Part shown: positions 50,266 to 59,168 of the stretch, piece after piece
How positions within the stretch are numbered: the stretch's first letter is position 1
Layout: each line of letters starts with the position of its first letter
From: Solirubrobacteraceae bacterium
GTDB lineage: Bacteria; Actinomycetota; Thermoleophilia; Solirubrobacterales; Solirubrobacteraceae
Length of the DNA stretch: 63,831 nucleotides
Reading direction: 5' to 3'
NCBI GenBank assembly: GCA_025934395.1
Contig: JAICYC010000010.1
Location: 1 to 63,831, forward strand
Notes under the pieces: generated by a model
Databases searched by the model: none
Told to the model about the DNA's origin: nothing
Seen by the model: only the letters and a program-made list of their open reading frames with translations
Program-made: the position numbers and the translations under genes

Positions 50266-51501
50266 TCATGCCTCGCGAAGCGCGTTGAAGATCTTCAGGT
50301 AGTCGCGCAGGTAGCGCGGCGTGAGGAAGTGCGCACGCACGTGCTCCTTGCCTCGGCGGCCGAGTGAGCGCCCGAGCTCGGGGTCGCGCAGGATCTCGAG
50401 CGTGCGCTCGGCGCAGCGCTCCACGCTCGAGACGAGGTAGCCCGTCACGCCGTCCTCGATCTGCAGCGGGATCCCGCCCACGTCACCGCCGATGAACGGG
50501 CGCCCCTTCCAGATCGCCTCCGAGACGGTCAGCCCGAACCCCTCGCGCGTCGACTTCTGGATGAGCACGTCGGAGTGTGACTGGAACGCGTTCACCTCGA
50601 TCGCGCCGACGTTGTTGAAGTTGTTGAGGATGTGGATGTCGGGGTCGCCGTCGGCGTGGGCGATCGTCGCGTTGAAGAAGTCCCAGCCCTCCGGATCGTC
50701 GCTGGCCATCGATCCCACCAGCGCGAGCTGGACCTCGGGCATCGTCTCCTTGACGAGCCTGTAGGAGTCGATCACGCCCAGCGGGTCCTTCCACGGATCG
50801 AAGCGGCTCACCTGGCAGATCAGCGGGCGGTCGACGTCGATCCCGAACTGCCCGCACACGAACGCCCCGTCCTCGGGAGAGAGCGCCATGTTCTTCGGCG
50901 TGAGCGGGTCGATCGCCGGGGGCACCACGTGGACCTCGCCGCCCATCCCGTCGGGCACGTAGTTGTCCATGTGGAACAGCGAGTGCGGATAGATCTCTAT
51001 GTACGGGAGCAGTTGCGCGATCGTGTCCTGGTTGGGCGTGGAGAGGTCGATGTGACAACGCCATACCCAGCCCTTCGCCTTCTCGGGGACCAGTTGGCAC
51101 AGCGCTGCCGGCTGCGGGTCGTGCACGAGGCACACGTCCCAGCCGTCCGACAGCTCGCGGGCGTTGATCTCGCCGTAGCGGCGCCAGATCGCCCACTGTT
51201 CCTCGCTGAGGTCCTGCGGGGCGCCCTGGAGGGCGTTGTGCATGAGCTTGGTCGCGTTGAAGAACTCTTCGCGGCCGTAGATCACCTGCCATTCGCAGTC
51301 GAGGCCCACGTCACGCATCAGCGGTACGAGCGTGTAGAGGATCTCCGAGACGCCGCCCCCGAACGCCGTCGCTGAGATGTGCGCGACGCGGTGCCCTTGG
51401 AGCGGCTCGGCGAGCTCCCGGATTTCTGCGATCAGCTCCCGCCCGCAGATGTGCGTGTAGTCGGTGAGCGTCTTGTTGCCTACGGCCACGGGCTGGAGCA
51501 C
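50266..51501 (-). CDS. TreT-type trehalose synthase-like glycosyltransferase (GT4)
   Basis: A 411-residue GT-B enzyme from the GTG at 51501; GTGs at 51537 and 51546 are also in frame. Motifs are HISATAFGGGVSEILYTLVP, WQVIYGREEFFNATK, VHDPQPAALCQLV, RCHIDLSTPN, VPPAIDPLTPKN, CQVSRFDPWKDPLGVI and KSTREGFGLTVSEAIWKGRP. The set matches TreT-like proteins that make trehalose from NDP-glucose and glucose. Next to the OtsA-type gene it gives two routes to the same sugar or a related glycoside. It is divergent from the M28-like gene. Confidence 0.85.
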   Translation of the reverse strand: MLQPVAVGNKTLTDYTHICGRELIAEIRELAEPLQGHRVAHISATAFGGGVSEILYTLVPLMRDVGLDCEWQVIYGREEFFNATKLMHNALQGAPQDLSEEQWAIWRRYGEINARELSDGWDVCLVHDPQPAALCQLVPEKAKGWVWRCHIDLSTPNQDTIAQLLPYIEIYPHSLFHMDNYVPDGMGGEVHVVPPAIDPLTPKNMALSPEDGAFVCGQFGIDVDRPLICQVSRFDPWKDPLGVIDSYRLVKETMPEVQLALVGSMASDDPEGWDFFNATIAHADGDPDIHILNNFNNVGAIEVNAFQSHSDVLIQKSTREGFGLTVSEAIWKGRPFIGGDVGGIPLQIEDGVTGYLVSSVERCAERTLEILRDPELGRSLGRRGKEHVRAHFLTPRYLRDYLKIFNALREA

Positions 51502-51514
51502 GCGCGGGCACGAT

Positions 51515-51525
51515 ACCCAATGGGT
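51515..51525. promoter_or_regulatory. Palindrome ACCCA-A-TGGGT between TreT-like and M28-like genes
   Basis: A perfect 5+5 inverted repeat, flanked by further GGGC/GCCC arms, lies just upstream of the chosen TreT-like start. It could be a repressor site or part of a leader hairpin. If the longer TreT-like start is used it lies in coding sequence, which weakens the call. Confidence 0.25.
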
Positions 51526-51567
51526 GCCCGGAATCACCTGGAGCACGCGGCAGACCGCTCGTCGAAC

Positions 51568-51573
51568 TAAGGT
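51568..51573 (+). promoter_or_regulatory. Probable -10 box (TAAGGT) of the M28-like gene
   Basis: TAAGGT ends 6 bases before the ATG at 51580, a leaderless layout. Confidence 0.4.
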
Positions 51574-51579
51574 AGGCCG

Positions 51580-53373
51580 ATGCTCAGCCCGCGCCTGTAC
51601 CGGGCGGCCCTGGTGCCTGCCGCGATCGCGGTCGCGATCGCCTCGTTCTCGCTCGGCGGTCGCGCCACGCCGCTGCAGGCATCGTTCACCCCCGACGCGT
51701 TCGAAGGCGCACGTGCGCTGGCGGACACGCGCGCGCTCGCGGCGGGCTTCCCCGACCGCCGTGCCGGGGGAGCGGGGGACGCCGAGCTCGCCGAACACAT
51801 CGCGTCGATGCTGGAGGGGCTCGGGGGCACGGCCGGCGGCGGGTTCTCCGTGCGGGAGCTGCACACGGAAGGGCAGACGCTCGACGGCGAGCGCACGCTG
51901 ACGACCGTGCTCGCCCAGCGCCCGGGCTCGACGAGCGCGCCTGCGGTCCTGATCGTCGCGCACCGCGACGCGGCGGCGCGCGGCTCGGAGGCCGAGATGT
52001 CGGGCACGGCCGCGCTGCTCGAGCTCGCACGGGTGTTCGCCGCGCGGGAGACCAAGCGCACCGTGATCCTCGCCTCCACGAGCGGCGGCAGCGGGGGCGA
52101 CGCGGGGGCGGCCGCGCTCGCGTCGCAGATCCACCAGCCGATCGACGCGGCGATCGTGCTCGGCGACCTCGCCTCGGCGCGCGTGCGGCGCCCCGAGGTC
52201 GTCCCGTACTCGGACGCTCTCGGCTCCGCACCCGCGCTGCTCGTGCGCACCGTCAGCGACGCGGTCGCCCACCAGACGGGCTCCTCCGCGGGCGCGCCCA
52301 GCCTCGCCGGCCAGCTCGCCCACCTGATCCTCCCGCTCGCGCCCGGCGAGCAGGGCGTGCTCGACGCCCGCGGCATCCCTGCGGTGCTCGTGCAGGCGTC
52401 GGGCGAACGAGGGCCCGCCCCCGGCGCGGCGATCAGCGGCGAGCGCCTGGAAGGGCTCGGCCGCGCGGTGCTCAACTCCGTCGACGCCCTCGACAGCGCC
52501 CCCGACATCTCGCCGGCGATGCCGAGCAGCGTGGTGCTCGCCCGCAAAACCGTGCCTCCGTGGGCGATCCGCCTGCTCGTTGCCGCGCTGCTGCTCGCAC
52601 CGGCGCTCGTCGCCGTCGACGGGCTCGCGCGTGCCCGTCGGCGCAAGCTCGCGGTGGGACGGTGGACTCTGTGGACGCTGAGCTGCGCGCTGCCGTTCCT
52701 GAGCTGCACCCTGTTCATCTACCTGCTCTCCGCACTCGGCGTGCTCGGCGGCATGCCGGGCGTGCCCCCACCTTCAGGCGTGCTGGGCTTCGGGGGGACC
52801 GCTGCGACGGTCCTGGTCGCCGCGCTGCTCACGTTCGCGCTGGCGTGGCTGCTGTGGGCGATGCTCGTTGGGCGGCTCGCGTTCGGCACGCGGCCCGACA
52901 CGGACGTGGCGGGCCTGTCGGTGGTGCTCGTGCTGCTCGGCGTCGCCGCGGTCGTGTGGGTGGGCAACCCCTACGAGGCGCTGCTGCTGGTCCCTGCGCT
53001 GCACCTGTGGCTGCTGCTCGCCTCGCCCGAGCTGCGGTTGCGGCGGTCTGTGTCGCTCGCGCTCGTGCTCGTCGGCCTCGCGCCGCTCGCGGTGATCGTG
53101 GCGTTCTTCGCGCACCAGCTGTCGCTCGGCGTGGGGACGCTGCCCTGGAGCGTGGCGCTGCTGATCGCGGGCGGTCACATCGGCTTCGGCTCGGCGCTGC
53201 TCTGGAGCGTCGCGCTCGGCGGGCTCGCGGCGGCGGGGATGGTGGCCCTCGCCCCTCCGCGCCCGCTCCCCGAGCTGCGCAGCGGCAGGCGCCTGGAGGT
53301 GACGATCCGCGGGCCGCTCACATACGCCGGGCCGGGGTCGCTCGGGGGTACGGAGTCCGCTCTGCGACGATGA
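51580..53373 (+). CDS. Membrane protein with degenerate M28 peptidase domain
   Basis: A 597-residue protein. One N-terminal helix is followed by an outside domain of about 300 residues with M28 aminopeptidase features: GFPDRRAGGAGDAELAEHIA, VLIVAHRDAAARG and MSGTAALLELARVFA. The second-metal Asp motif (usually DNASG) reads EMSG, and the catalytic Glu-Glu pair reads Ser-Gly-Gly, so hydrolysis is unlikely. About eight membrane helices follow (about 325-560). It resembles bacterial GPI-transamidase/Fxna-like layouts. A sortase gene follows after 7 bases, suggesting a shared surface role. Confidence 0.7.
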   Translation: MLSPRLYRAALVPAAIAVAIASFSLGGRATPLQASFTPDAFEGARALADTRALAAGFPDRRAGGAGDAELAEHIASMLEGLGGTAGGGFSVRELHTEGQTLDGERTLTTVLAQRPGSTSAPAVLIVAHRDAAARGSEAEMSGTAALLELARVFAARETKRTVILASTSGGSGGDAGAAALASQIHQPIDAAIVLGDLASARVRRPEVVPYSDALGSAPALLVRTVSDAVAHQTGSSAGAPSLAGQLAHLILPLAPGEQGVLDARGIPAVLVQASGERGPAPGAAISGERLEGLGRAVLNSVDALDSAPDISPAMPSSVVLARKTVPPWAIRLLVAALLLAPALVAVDGLARARRRKLAVGRWTLWTLSCALPFLSCTLFIYLLSALGVLGGMPGVPPPSGVLGFGGTAATVLVAALLTFALAWLLWAMLVGRLAFGTRPDTDVAGLSVVLVLLGVAAVVWVGNPYEALLLVPALHLWLLLASPELRLRRSVSLALVLVGLAPLAVIVAFFAHQLSLGVGTLPWSVALLIAGGHIGFGSALLWSVALGGLAAAGMVALAPPRPLPELRSGRRLEVTIRGPLTYAGPGSLGGTESALRR

Positions 53374-53380
53374 GGGGTGA

Positions 53381-54256
53381 GTGAGCGACGTGGCCGCCCA
53401 CACCTCGCAGCCTGCAGCCGAAGCGCTGCTGCGCCCGCCCCGTGCGAGGCGGCGGCGCTCGCGCCGGGCGCGGGCGATGCGCGCCGTGGCGATGCTGCTG
53501 ATCGCAGCCGGTGCGCTCGCACTGCTGGACGCGGTCGTCACGCTGGTCTGGCAGGAGCCGGTCTCGTGGCTGTACGCGACGCTCCAGCAGGACCACCTCG
53601 AAGGCGCGCTGCACGAGGTCGAAGTTGCGCCGCCGACGCCGTTGGAGACACGCGAGCTGGCGAGCATCTCCGACGAGCGCAGCCGGATCGCGCTGCTCGC
53701 CCGCGATCTGGAACGACGCTCCGGCGAGGGCAGCGCCGTCGGGCGCATCGAGATCCCGCGGATCGGCGCGAGCTTCGTGGTGGTCAAGGGCACTGCCACC
53801 GCCGACCTCGAGAAGGGCCCCGGCATCTACTCCGAAACGCGGTTCCCGGGGATCGGCGGGACGACCGCGGTCGCGGGGCACCGCACGACCTACCTCGCCC
53901 CGTTCCGGCACATCGACGCGCTCCGGCGCGGCAGCACGATCCGGCTGGAGATGCCCTACGCCCAGCTGACCTACAGCGTGATCTCCCAGCGCGTGGTCGC
54001 GCCCACCGACGTGGAGGCAGCGGTGGGGAACGTGGGCTACAGCCGCCTCGTGCTGTCCGCCTGCACGCCGCTGTTCAGCGCCGAAAAACGGCTGCTCGTG
54101 TTCGCGCGGCTCGTGCGCGAGGATCCGCGCGGCGCCGCGCGGAAGCTGCCCGGCGGGGCGCTCCCCCACCCGATCGAAGTGCTGCACTCCAAGCCGCGGC
54201 CGCTACCACCGGTGCTCATACCCCTCGATCCCCGCAACGGCGCCCCGCTCGTCTGA
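53381..54256 (+). CDS. Sortase (class E-like)
   Basis: A 291-residue protein. A basic cytoplasmic tail ([13 protein letters not shown]) and one membrane helix (about 37-56) precede the sortase barrel (about 120-245). The catalytic set is complete: His167 in [11 protein letters not shown], Cys228 in LSACTP and Arg237 in AEKRLL. Sortases join LPxTG-type proteins to the cell wall or to pili. No LPxTG protein occurs in this window. The C-terminal 45 residues are Pro-rich and overlap the end of the convergent thiL gene by 54 bases. The start is GTG with GAGGGG upstream. Confidence 0.88.
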   Translation: MSDVAAHTSQPAAEALLRPPRARRRRSRRARAMRAVAMLLIAAGALALLDAVVTLVWQEPVSWLYATLQQDHLEGALHEVEVAPPTPLETRELASISDERSRIALLARDLERRSGEGSAVGRIEIPRIGASFVVVKGTATADLEKGPGIYSETRFPGIGGTTAVAGHRTTYLAPFRHIDALRRGSTIRLEMPYAQLTYSVISQRVVAPTDVEAAVGNVGYSRLVLSACTPLFSAEKRLLVFARLVREDPRGAARKLPGGALPHPIEVLHSKPRPLPPVLIPLDPRNGAPLV

Positions 54257-55102
54257 GAACACCGCCCCGGGGGGCCCCGCCTCGACCGTGCCGATCCACG
54301 TGATGCCGGTCGCCCCCAGATCGGCGACGGCGCGCTCGGCGCGGAGGCGGTCCTTCTCGGCGATGCAGAAGCACAGCTCGTAGTCTTCGCCGCCCGCCGC
54401 GGCGAGCCGCCACGCGGGCTGGGACGCCGCATCCGCCGCCGCCACGGCAGCGGGGTCGAGCGGCAGCGCTGTGAGGTCGATCGCCAGCCGCACGCCGCTC
54501 GCCCGCGCCAGGTGCGCCGCGTCGGTGGCCAGGCCGTCGGACAGGTCGATCATCGCGTGCGCGCCCGCGGTCGCGAGCGCGCGCCCCTCCCGCAGCCGCG
54601 GAACGATCGTCCCCGCCCCGGGCCCCCCTCCCTCGGCGGTCGCGAGCCGCGCAGCGCTGGCGCCGAGCGCGCCCGTTACGCCGACCGCGTCGCCCGCGCG
54701 CGCGCCGTCGCGCCCGACGAGTTCGCGCTCGGTGTGCGCCCACCCGACGACGGTCACCGCGGCGAACAGCACCGCGGAGGAGACCACGTCGCCGCCGAGG
54801 ATCGTGGTCTCCGTGGCCCGCGCGACCTCGCGCATCCCCCGCACGAGCGCCAGGGCGTCGCGCTCGGGAAAGCCGGCACGCACGCCCAGCGCGACGTAGG
54901 CCTCGCCGGGTTCGGCGCCCATCGCCGCGAGGTCCGAGAGCGCGCTCGCCAGCGCGCGCCGACCCACGTCGGCCGGTGTTGCGAGGCCCGCTACGGACTC
55001 CGCGCCGAGCCGGAAGTGGACGTTCTCGACGACCGCGTCCACGGAGGTCACCGCGAGCCGGCGCGCGCGCACCACGGCAGCGTCGTCGCCGATCCCGCGC
55101 AC
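54203..55102 (-). CDS. thiL: Thiamine-monophosphate kinase
   Basis: At least 299 residues of a ThiL protein, which phosphorylates thiamine monophosphate to the active diphosphate. Motifs are GIGDDAAVV (magnesium-binding Asp pair), [59 protein letters not shown] and GGEDYELCF. The family's N-terminal helix ([15 protein letters not shown]) is encoded upstream in frame, but no ATG, GTG or TTG lies between it and the infA stop. The GTG at 55102 is therefore the only ordinary start. True initiation may be at ATC (55171) or CTG (55156). Confidence 0.88.
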   Translation of the reverse strand: MRGIGDDAAVVRARRLAVTSVDAVVENVHFRLGAESVAGLATPADVGRRALASALSDLAAMGAEPGEAYVALGVRAGFPERDALALVRGMREVARATETTILGGDVVSSAVLFAAVTVVGWAHTERELVGRDGARAGDAVGVTGALGASAARLATAEGGGPGAGTIVPRLREGRALATAGAHAMIDLSDGLATDAAHLARASGVRLAIDLTALPLDPAAVAAADAASQPAWRLAAAGGEDYELCFCIAEKDRLRAERAVADLGATGITWIGTVEAGPPGAVFSDERGAVAGIEGYEHRW

Positions 55103-55195
55103 CGTTCGCGAGCCCTGCGCGCCGCCCGCGAGCTCTGCGGCGATCGCGTCGATCAGCGAGCGCTCGGCGATGGGCGGCCCGCCGCTTCCCGCGCC

Positions 55196-55414
55196 TCAGC
55201 GGTGTCGGTAGACGATCCGCGCGCGGTCGAGGTCGTACGGGGAGAGCTCGCAGCGAACCCGGTCGCCCGGGAGGATGCGGATCCGGAAGCGCCGCATCTT
55301 GCCCGCGACATGGCCGAGCACGACGTGGTCGTTGTCGAGCTTCACCCTGAACATCGCGTTGGGCAGCGCCTCGATCACCTCGCCCTCGAATTCGACCTTG
55401 TCCTCCTTGGCCAC
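55196..55414 (-). CDS. infA: Translation initiation factor IF-1
   Basis: A 72-residue OB-fold protein that binds the ribosomal A site during initiation. The sequence [20 protein letters not shown], then [20 protein letters not shown] and [15 protein letters not shown], is the full family pattern. The start is GTG. IF-1 is usually encoded among ribosomal protein genes; here it stands between a penicillin-binding protein gene and thiL, and thiL continues in the same frame after the TGA. Confidence 0.95.
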   Translation of the reverse strand: MAKEDKVEFEGEVIEALPNAMFRVKLDNDHVVLGHVAGKMRRFRIRILPGDRVRCELSPYDLDRARIVYRHR

Positions 55415-55480
55415 CGCGTTCCCATCCGGCGCCCGCGAGGGGCGCCTCTCGTTCGTACTGGTCGGGTCAAACTACCAGCG

Positions 55481-55502
55481 CGCACGGGCGGGCGCCCGTG
55501 CG
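55481..55502 (-). terminator. Strong hairpin between the PBP gene and infA
   Basis: CGCACGGGCG and CGCCCGTGCG form a perfect 10-base-pair stem around a 2-base centre, 26 bases past the stop of the PBP gene. There is no U-tract. It is likely a terminator for the PBP gene or a leader structure for infA. Confidence 0.5.
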
Positions 55503-55527
55503 GGCCTGTCTCGCCACCGGGTGAACG

Positions 55528-57648
55528 TCAGGGAGCGGCGCCGCCCGTGCGCGTCACCGGTGGTTCCGCGGGCGGCGCCGGGGGCGCGGGGGCTTCGTGC
55601 TGCGGACCGTGGCCGTGGGTGTGGGGATGTTCGTTGCCTTGGGCTCTGGGCTTCGCCGGACCCTGTTCTTCGCGGGGTTCGCTGGTCGCTTCCTGCAGGC
55701 CCGTGGTGGCGAACTTCCCGTAGAACGGCTTGAACGAGATCCCGGTGTTGTCTTCGTGGAGCGCTGCGCACGGGTGCCCTTCGGTGACCGCAGCCATGTA
55801 CGCGTGCCAGATTTCCGCGGGCAGGAAGCCGCCCTGCTGCGGCTCGCCGTGCACGTCGGTCATCGCCACGTTGCGCTTGGGGTAACCCATCCACACGACG
55901 GTCGAGTATTCGGAGTTGTAGCCGTCCAGCCAGGCGTCGTACAGTTCCGAGGTCGTCCCGGTCTTGGCTGCGGTGGGGCAGTTGATCTGCGAGCGCCCCG
56001 CGGTTCCGCCGAGCACGTTGAGGTGAAGGATGCGCGTCTCTTCACCGGTGATCGCTTCGCTGAGCACCCGCACCCGGTGGGGCCGGCCCCAGCTTTCGTC
56101 GACGCGCCCGTTGGGGAAGACGACCTTCGTGATCGCGATCGGGGAGTTGCGCAGTCCGCCGTCGGCGAGCGTCGCGTAGACGACCGCCATTTCGAGCGGC
56201 GTAACGCCCAGCGTGAGGCCGCCGAGGGCCTCCGCCGCGTAGCTCGACAGATGTGTTTTCACGCCCATCGAGTAGGCCATCCGGGTGACGGTTTCCTCAC
56301 CGAGGTCCGCCGCGAGCTGGGCGTAGACGGTGTTGTCGGATTTGAGCGTCGCCGAGACCAGGTTGATCGTGCCGTTCTGCTCGCCGCCGAACGTTTTCAC
56401 GAGGTAGGTGGGGTAGCCGGGGAGCCACCCCGGCTCGAGCGTGTGCGAGTCGTAGTAGGTGGTGTTCGGGTCGATCCCGCGTGAGAGCGCGTCGGCGAGG
56501 TCGATCGCCTTGAACGTGGATCCCGGCTGGCGGTGGCCGTCCGCGGCGAGGTTGTACTGGGAGTTCTGGTAGCTCTCAGACTCGGCCATCGCCTCGATGT
56601 CGCCGTTGGCGGGGTTGATCGTCACGATCGCCGCGGCCGGGTCTTCGGGCTCGTTGAGCACTTCCGCGATCGCCTTGCGCGCGTGCTGCTGCATGTTGAG
56701 GTCGAGCGTCGTGTAGACCTTCAGACCGCCCTCTTCGACGGTCTTCCTCCCGTAGCGGTGCTCGAGCTGCTCGCGGACGTATTCGAAGAAGAAGTTCTCG
56801 CGGCGCTGGGTGTAGTAGTTGCCGGCGTGGGTCTCCAGCGGGGCGTGCTCGGCCGCCGACGCCTGGTCGGCGCTGATGTAGTGCAGTTCGGCCATCTTCT
56901 TCAGCACCTCGTTGCGGCGGGCGCGCGCGGCGCCGGGGTCGCGGAACGGGTTGTATTCGGAGGGCGCCTGGGGCAGGCCCGCGAGCAGCGCGGCCTGCTC
57001 GAGGTTCAGCTCCGAGGCGGGTTTGTCGAAGAACACGCGCGAGGCCGCCTGCACGCCGATCGCCGTCTGGCCGCCCACGGTCCCGTAGGGGATGCTGTTG
57101 AGGTATTCGCCGAGGATCTGGTGCTTGTCACGGCATTTCTCGTAGTCGAGCGCCATCTTGGCCTCTTCGATCTTCTGCTTGAGCGTGTGCGTGTCGCCGC
57201 GCATGTAGAGGTTGCGCATCAGCTGCATCGTGATCGTCGATCCGCCCTGCACCGCCTTGCCGTTGAGCGCGTCCTTGACGGCCGCACGGAAGATCCCCGT
57301 CAGGTCGACGCCGTTGTTCTTGTAGAAGCGCTGGTCCTCGATCGAGACCGTGGCGTCCTTCACCGTTTGCGGGATCTGGCTCCAGCCGACGGGCGAGCGC
57401 AGGGTTTCCGAGCGGATGAAGCCGAGGCGTGTGTTGCCCGCGGCGTAGACCTGGGAGGAGCCGCCCGCGAGGATCGGGCGCAGGCCACACGGGTTGGGGG
57501 TGTCGTCGCCGACGTGGACCACGTAGCCCACGGCGGCGATCACGCCGATCACGAGCGCGGTCGTCAAGACGCCGCCTCCGATGATCAGCAGACGCGTTCC
57601 CGCGCCGCTGCGGCGCCTGCGGCGCCGCTGTCTGGCTGCACTGGACAT
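55528..57648 (-). CDS. Class A penicillin-binding protein (transglycosylase/transpeptidase)
   Basis: A 706-residue bifunctional cell-wall synthase. A basic tail (RQRRRRRRSG) and one membrane helix (about 19-43) anchor it. The GT51 domain (about 80-260) has SIEDQRFYKNNGVD with catalytic Glu104, GGSTITMQLMRN and AALLAGLPQAPSEYNPF. The transpeptidase domain (about 330-620) has GSTFK with Ser377, SDN and KTGTTSELYDAW. The C-terminal 60 residues are Pro/His/Glu-rich. A longer upstream reading exists but is not conserved; the ATG at 57648 fits. It is divergent from the PIG-V-like gene. Confidence 0.94.
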   Translation of the reverse strand: MSSAARQRRRRRRSGAGTRLLIIGGGVLTTALVIGVIAAVGYVVHVGDDTPNPCGLRPILAGGSSQVYAAGNTRLGFIRSETLRSPVGWSQIPQTVKDATVSIEDQRFYKNNGVDLTGIFRAAVKDALNGKAVQGGSTITMQLMRNLYMRGDTHTLKQKIEEAKMALDYEKCRDKHQILGEYLNSIPYGTVGGQTAIGVQAASRVFFDKPASELNLEQAALLAGLPQAPSEYNPFRDPGAARARRNEVLKKMAELHYISADQASAAEHAPLETHAGNYYTQRRENFFFEYVREQLEHRYGRKTVEEGGLKVYTTLDLNMQQHARKAIAEVLNEPEDPAAAIVTINPANGDIEAMAESESYQNSQYNLAADGHRQPGSTFKAIDLADALSRGIDPNTTYYDSHTLEPGWLPGYPTYLVKTFGGEQNGTINLVSATLKSDNTVYAQLAADLGEETVTRMAYSMGVKTHLSSYAAEALGGLTLGVTPLEMAVVYATLADGGLRNSPIAITKVVFPNGRVDESWGRPHRVRVLSEAITGEETRILHLNVLGGTAGRSQINCPTAAKTGTTSELYDAWLDGYNSEYSTVVWMGYPKRNVAMTDVHGEPQQGGFLPAEIWHAYMAAVTEGHPCAALHEDNTGISFKPFYGKFATTGLQEATSEPREEQGPAKPRAQGNEHPHTHGHGPQHEAPAPPAPPAEPPVTRTGGAAP

Positions 57649-57711
57649 CTGGCGGCGATCGAGATTACCGTGCAGCGCTCGCACGTTCGACCGGTCGGTT
57701 GCATGGATCTC

Positions 57712-57717
57712 TAGGCT
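57712..57717 (+). promoter_or_regulatory. Probable -10 box (TAGGCT) of the PIG-V-like gene
   Basis: TAGGCT ends 9 bases before the GTG at 57727. On the other strand TAATCT about 15 bases before the PBP ATG could serve the divergent gene. Confidence 0.43.
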
Positions 57718-57726
57718 CGTCGCAGA

Positions 57727-59166
57727 GTGCTCGTCCCCGATACCGCCGAGCTGAGCGTCGAGCGCGCGCCCGCAGGGCGCGCCTCGCAGGTGCGCGCGCC
57801 GAGCACGCGGCTGCTGCACCGGGCCGAACCGGTCCCCGCGCCGGCGTGGCGGGCGGTGTGGCGGGCGCTTCTGGCCTCGCACCTGCTCGCATGGGCCGCG
57901 GGGGTGGGCGCCGTGCTCGCGTTCGGGTTCGGGCCCGACCGTGGCGCGCTCGACCCGCAGGGGCTCACGCGGGGCCTCGGTCGCGTCGGCGACGTGCTCG
58001 CGGCGGCGGTCGCGCGCTGGGACTCTGCGTGGTTCCTGACGATCGCGCGCTTCGGCTACCGCCCCGACCTCGCGCCCTACACGAGCCCGCGGGCCGCGTA
58101 CTTCCCCGCCTACCCGCTCGGCATCCGCGCGATCTCGTGGACGGGCATCCCGCTCGTGCTCGCGGGGGTGCTGCTCTCGGGCGCCGCGTTCGCCCTCGCG
58201 CTGTACGGGATCCATCGTCTCGCCGAGCTCGAGCTTCCGCGCCTGCGCGTGCGCTCCGGGGCTTCCAGCGTGCCCGCGCTCGCGGTGCTCGTCACCGCGT
58301 TCTCGCCGATGGCGTTCTTCTTCGGCGCGGTGTACTCGGAGGCGCTGTTCATGGCGTTGTCGGTGGGCCTGTTCTGGAGCGCGCGCCACGGCCGCTGGCT
58401 GCAGGCGGGGCTGTTCGGCGCGCTCGCCGGCGCGACGCGCAGCACGGGACTGATGCTCGCGGTGCCCGCGCTGCTCCTGTACCTGTACGGCCCGCGAGAG
58501 GACCGCGCCCCCGATCGCCCGCCGCGGGTGCGCGCCGCGGGCGCCGCGCCCGCGCAGCCGTGGCGCTCGCGCGCGCGCGAGCTGCTGCTGCCGCGCTACC
58601 GCCTGCGCGCCGACGTCCTGTGGCTCGCGCTGCTGCCCGCAGGCATGGCGCTTTATGTCGGCTGGATGGCCGCGGCCGGCGGAGACCCCCTCGCCCCGTT
58701 CCACGCCGAGCAGGCGTGGTCGCGACACCTCGTGGGGCCGTTCGTGGGCGTCTGGGACGGGCTCGTGGCGGGCTTCGACGGGGCGCGCCAGCTGCTCTCC
58801 TTCCAGCGCGCGCACGTGTACTTCCCCGGCGCCGCCGGGGACCCGTTCATCGTGGCCTCGCACAACCTGCTCGCCCTCGCGTTCCTGCTCGCCGCGATCC
58901 CGGCGTTCGTGGGCGTCTTCCGCCGCCTCCCCCTCGCCTACGGCGCGTACGCGCTCGCGGGGATCCTGCTCCCGCTCTCCTATCCCGTCGCGCCGCAGCC
59001 GCTGATGTCGATCCCGCGCTACCTGATCGTCCTGTTCCCGCTCGGCATCTGGCTCGCGGCATGGCTCGCCGAGCGCCCCCGCCTGCGGCGTCCCCTCCTC
59101 GTGGCGTGCGCGGTCGCGATGATGGTCTTCGCGGGGCAGTTCTCCACGTGGCACTGGGTGGCGTAG
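57727..59166 (+). CDS. PIG-V-like mannosyltransferase (GT-C fold)
   Basis: A 479-residue membrane protein with about nine helices. The first outside loop has ARWDSAWFLTIARFGY and AAYFPAYPLGIRAI, the pattern of PIG-V/GPI mannosyltransferase II relatives, where Asp is the likely catalytic base. Bacterial members add mannose from a polyprenyl-phosphate donor to surface glycolipids or proteins. The target is unknown. A CPBP protease gene follows 2 bases later. Confidence 0.82.
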   Translation: MLVPDTAELSVERAPAGRASQVRAPSTRLLHRAEPVPAPAWRAVWRALLASHLLAWAAGVGAVLAFGFGPDRGALDPQGLTRGLGRVGDVLAAAVARWDSAWFLTIARFGYRPDLAPYTSPRAAYFPAYPLGIRAISWTGIPLVLAGVLLSGAAFALALYGIHRLAELELPRLRVRSGASSVPALAVLVTAFSPMAFFFGAVYSEALFMALSVGLFWSARHGRWLQAGLFGALAGATRSTGLMLAVPALLLYLYGPREDRAPDRPPRVRAAGAAPAQPWRSRARELLLPRYRLRADVLWLALLPAGMALYVGWMAAAGGDPLAPFHAEQAWSRHLVGPFVGVWDGLVAGFDGARQLLSFQRAHVYFPGAAGDPFIVASHNLLALAFLLAAIPAFVGVFRRLPLAYGAYALAGILLPLSYPVAPQPLMSIPRYLIVLFPLGIWLAAWLAERPRLRRPLLVACAVAMMVFAGQFSTWHWVA

Positions 59167-59168
59167 GG

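Noticed and set aside
51502-52323. A longer N-terminus for the TreT-like protein
   Set aside because: The added residues are opposite the M28-like gene and lack family similarity; relatives begin near LQPVAVG.
57649-59154. An N-terminal extension of about 500 codons to the penicillin-binding protein
   Set aside because: It is low-complexity Arg/Glu/His sequence opposite the PIG-V-like gene. The PBP has a normal ATG, basic tail and membrane anchor at 57648.
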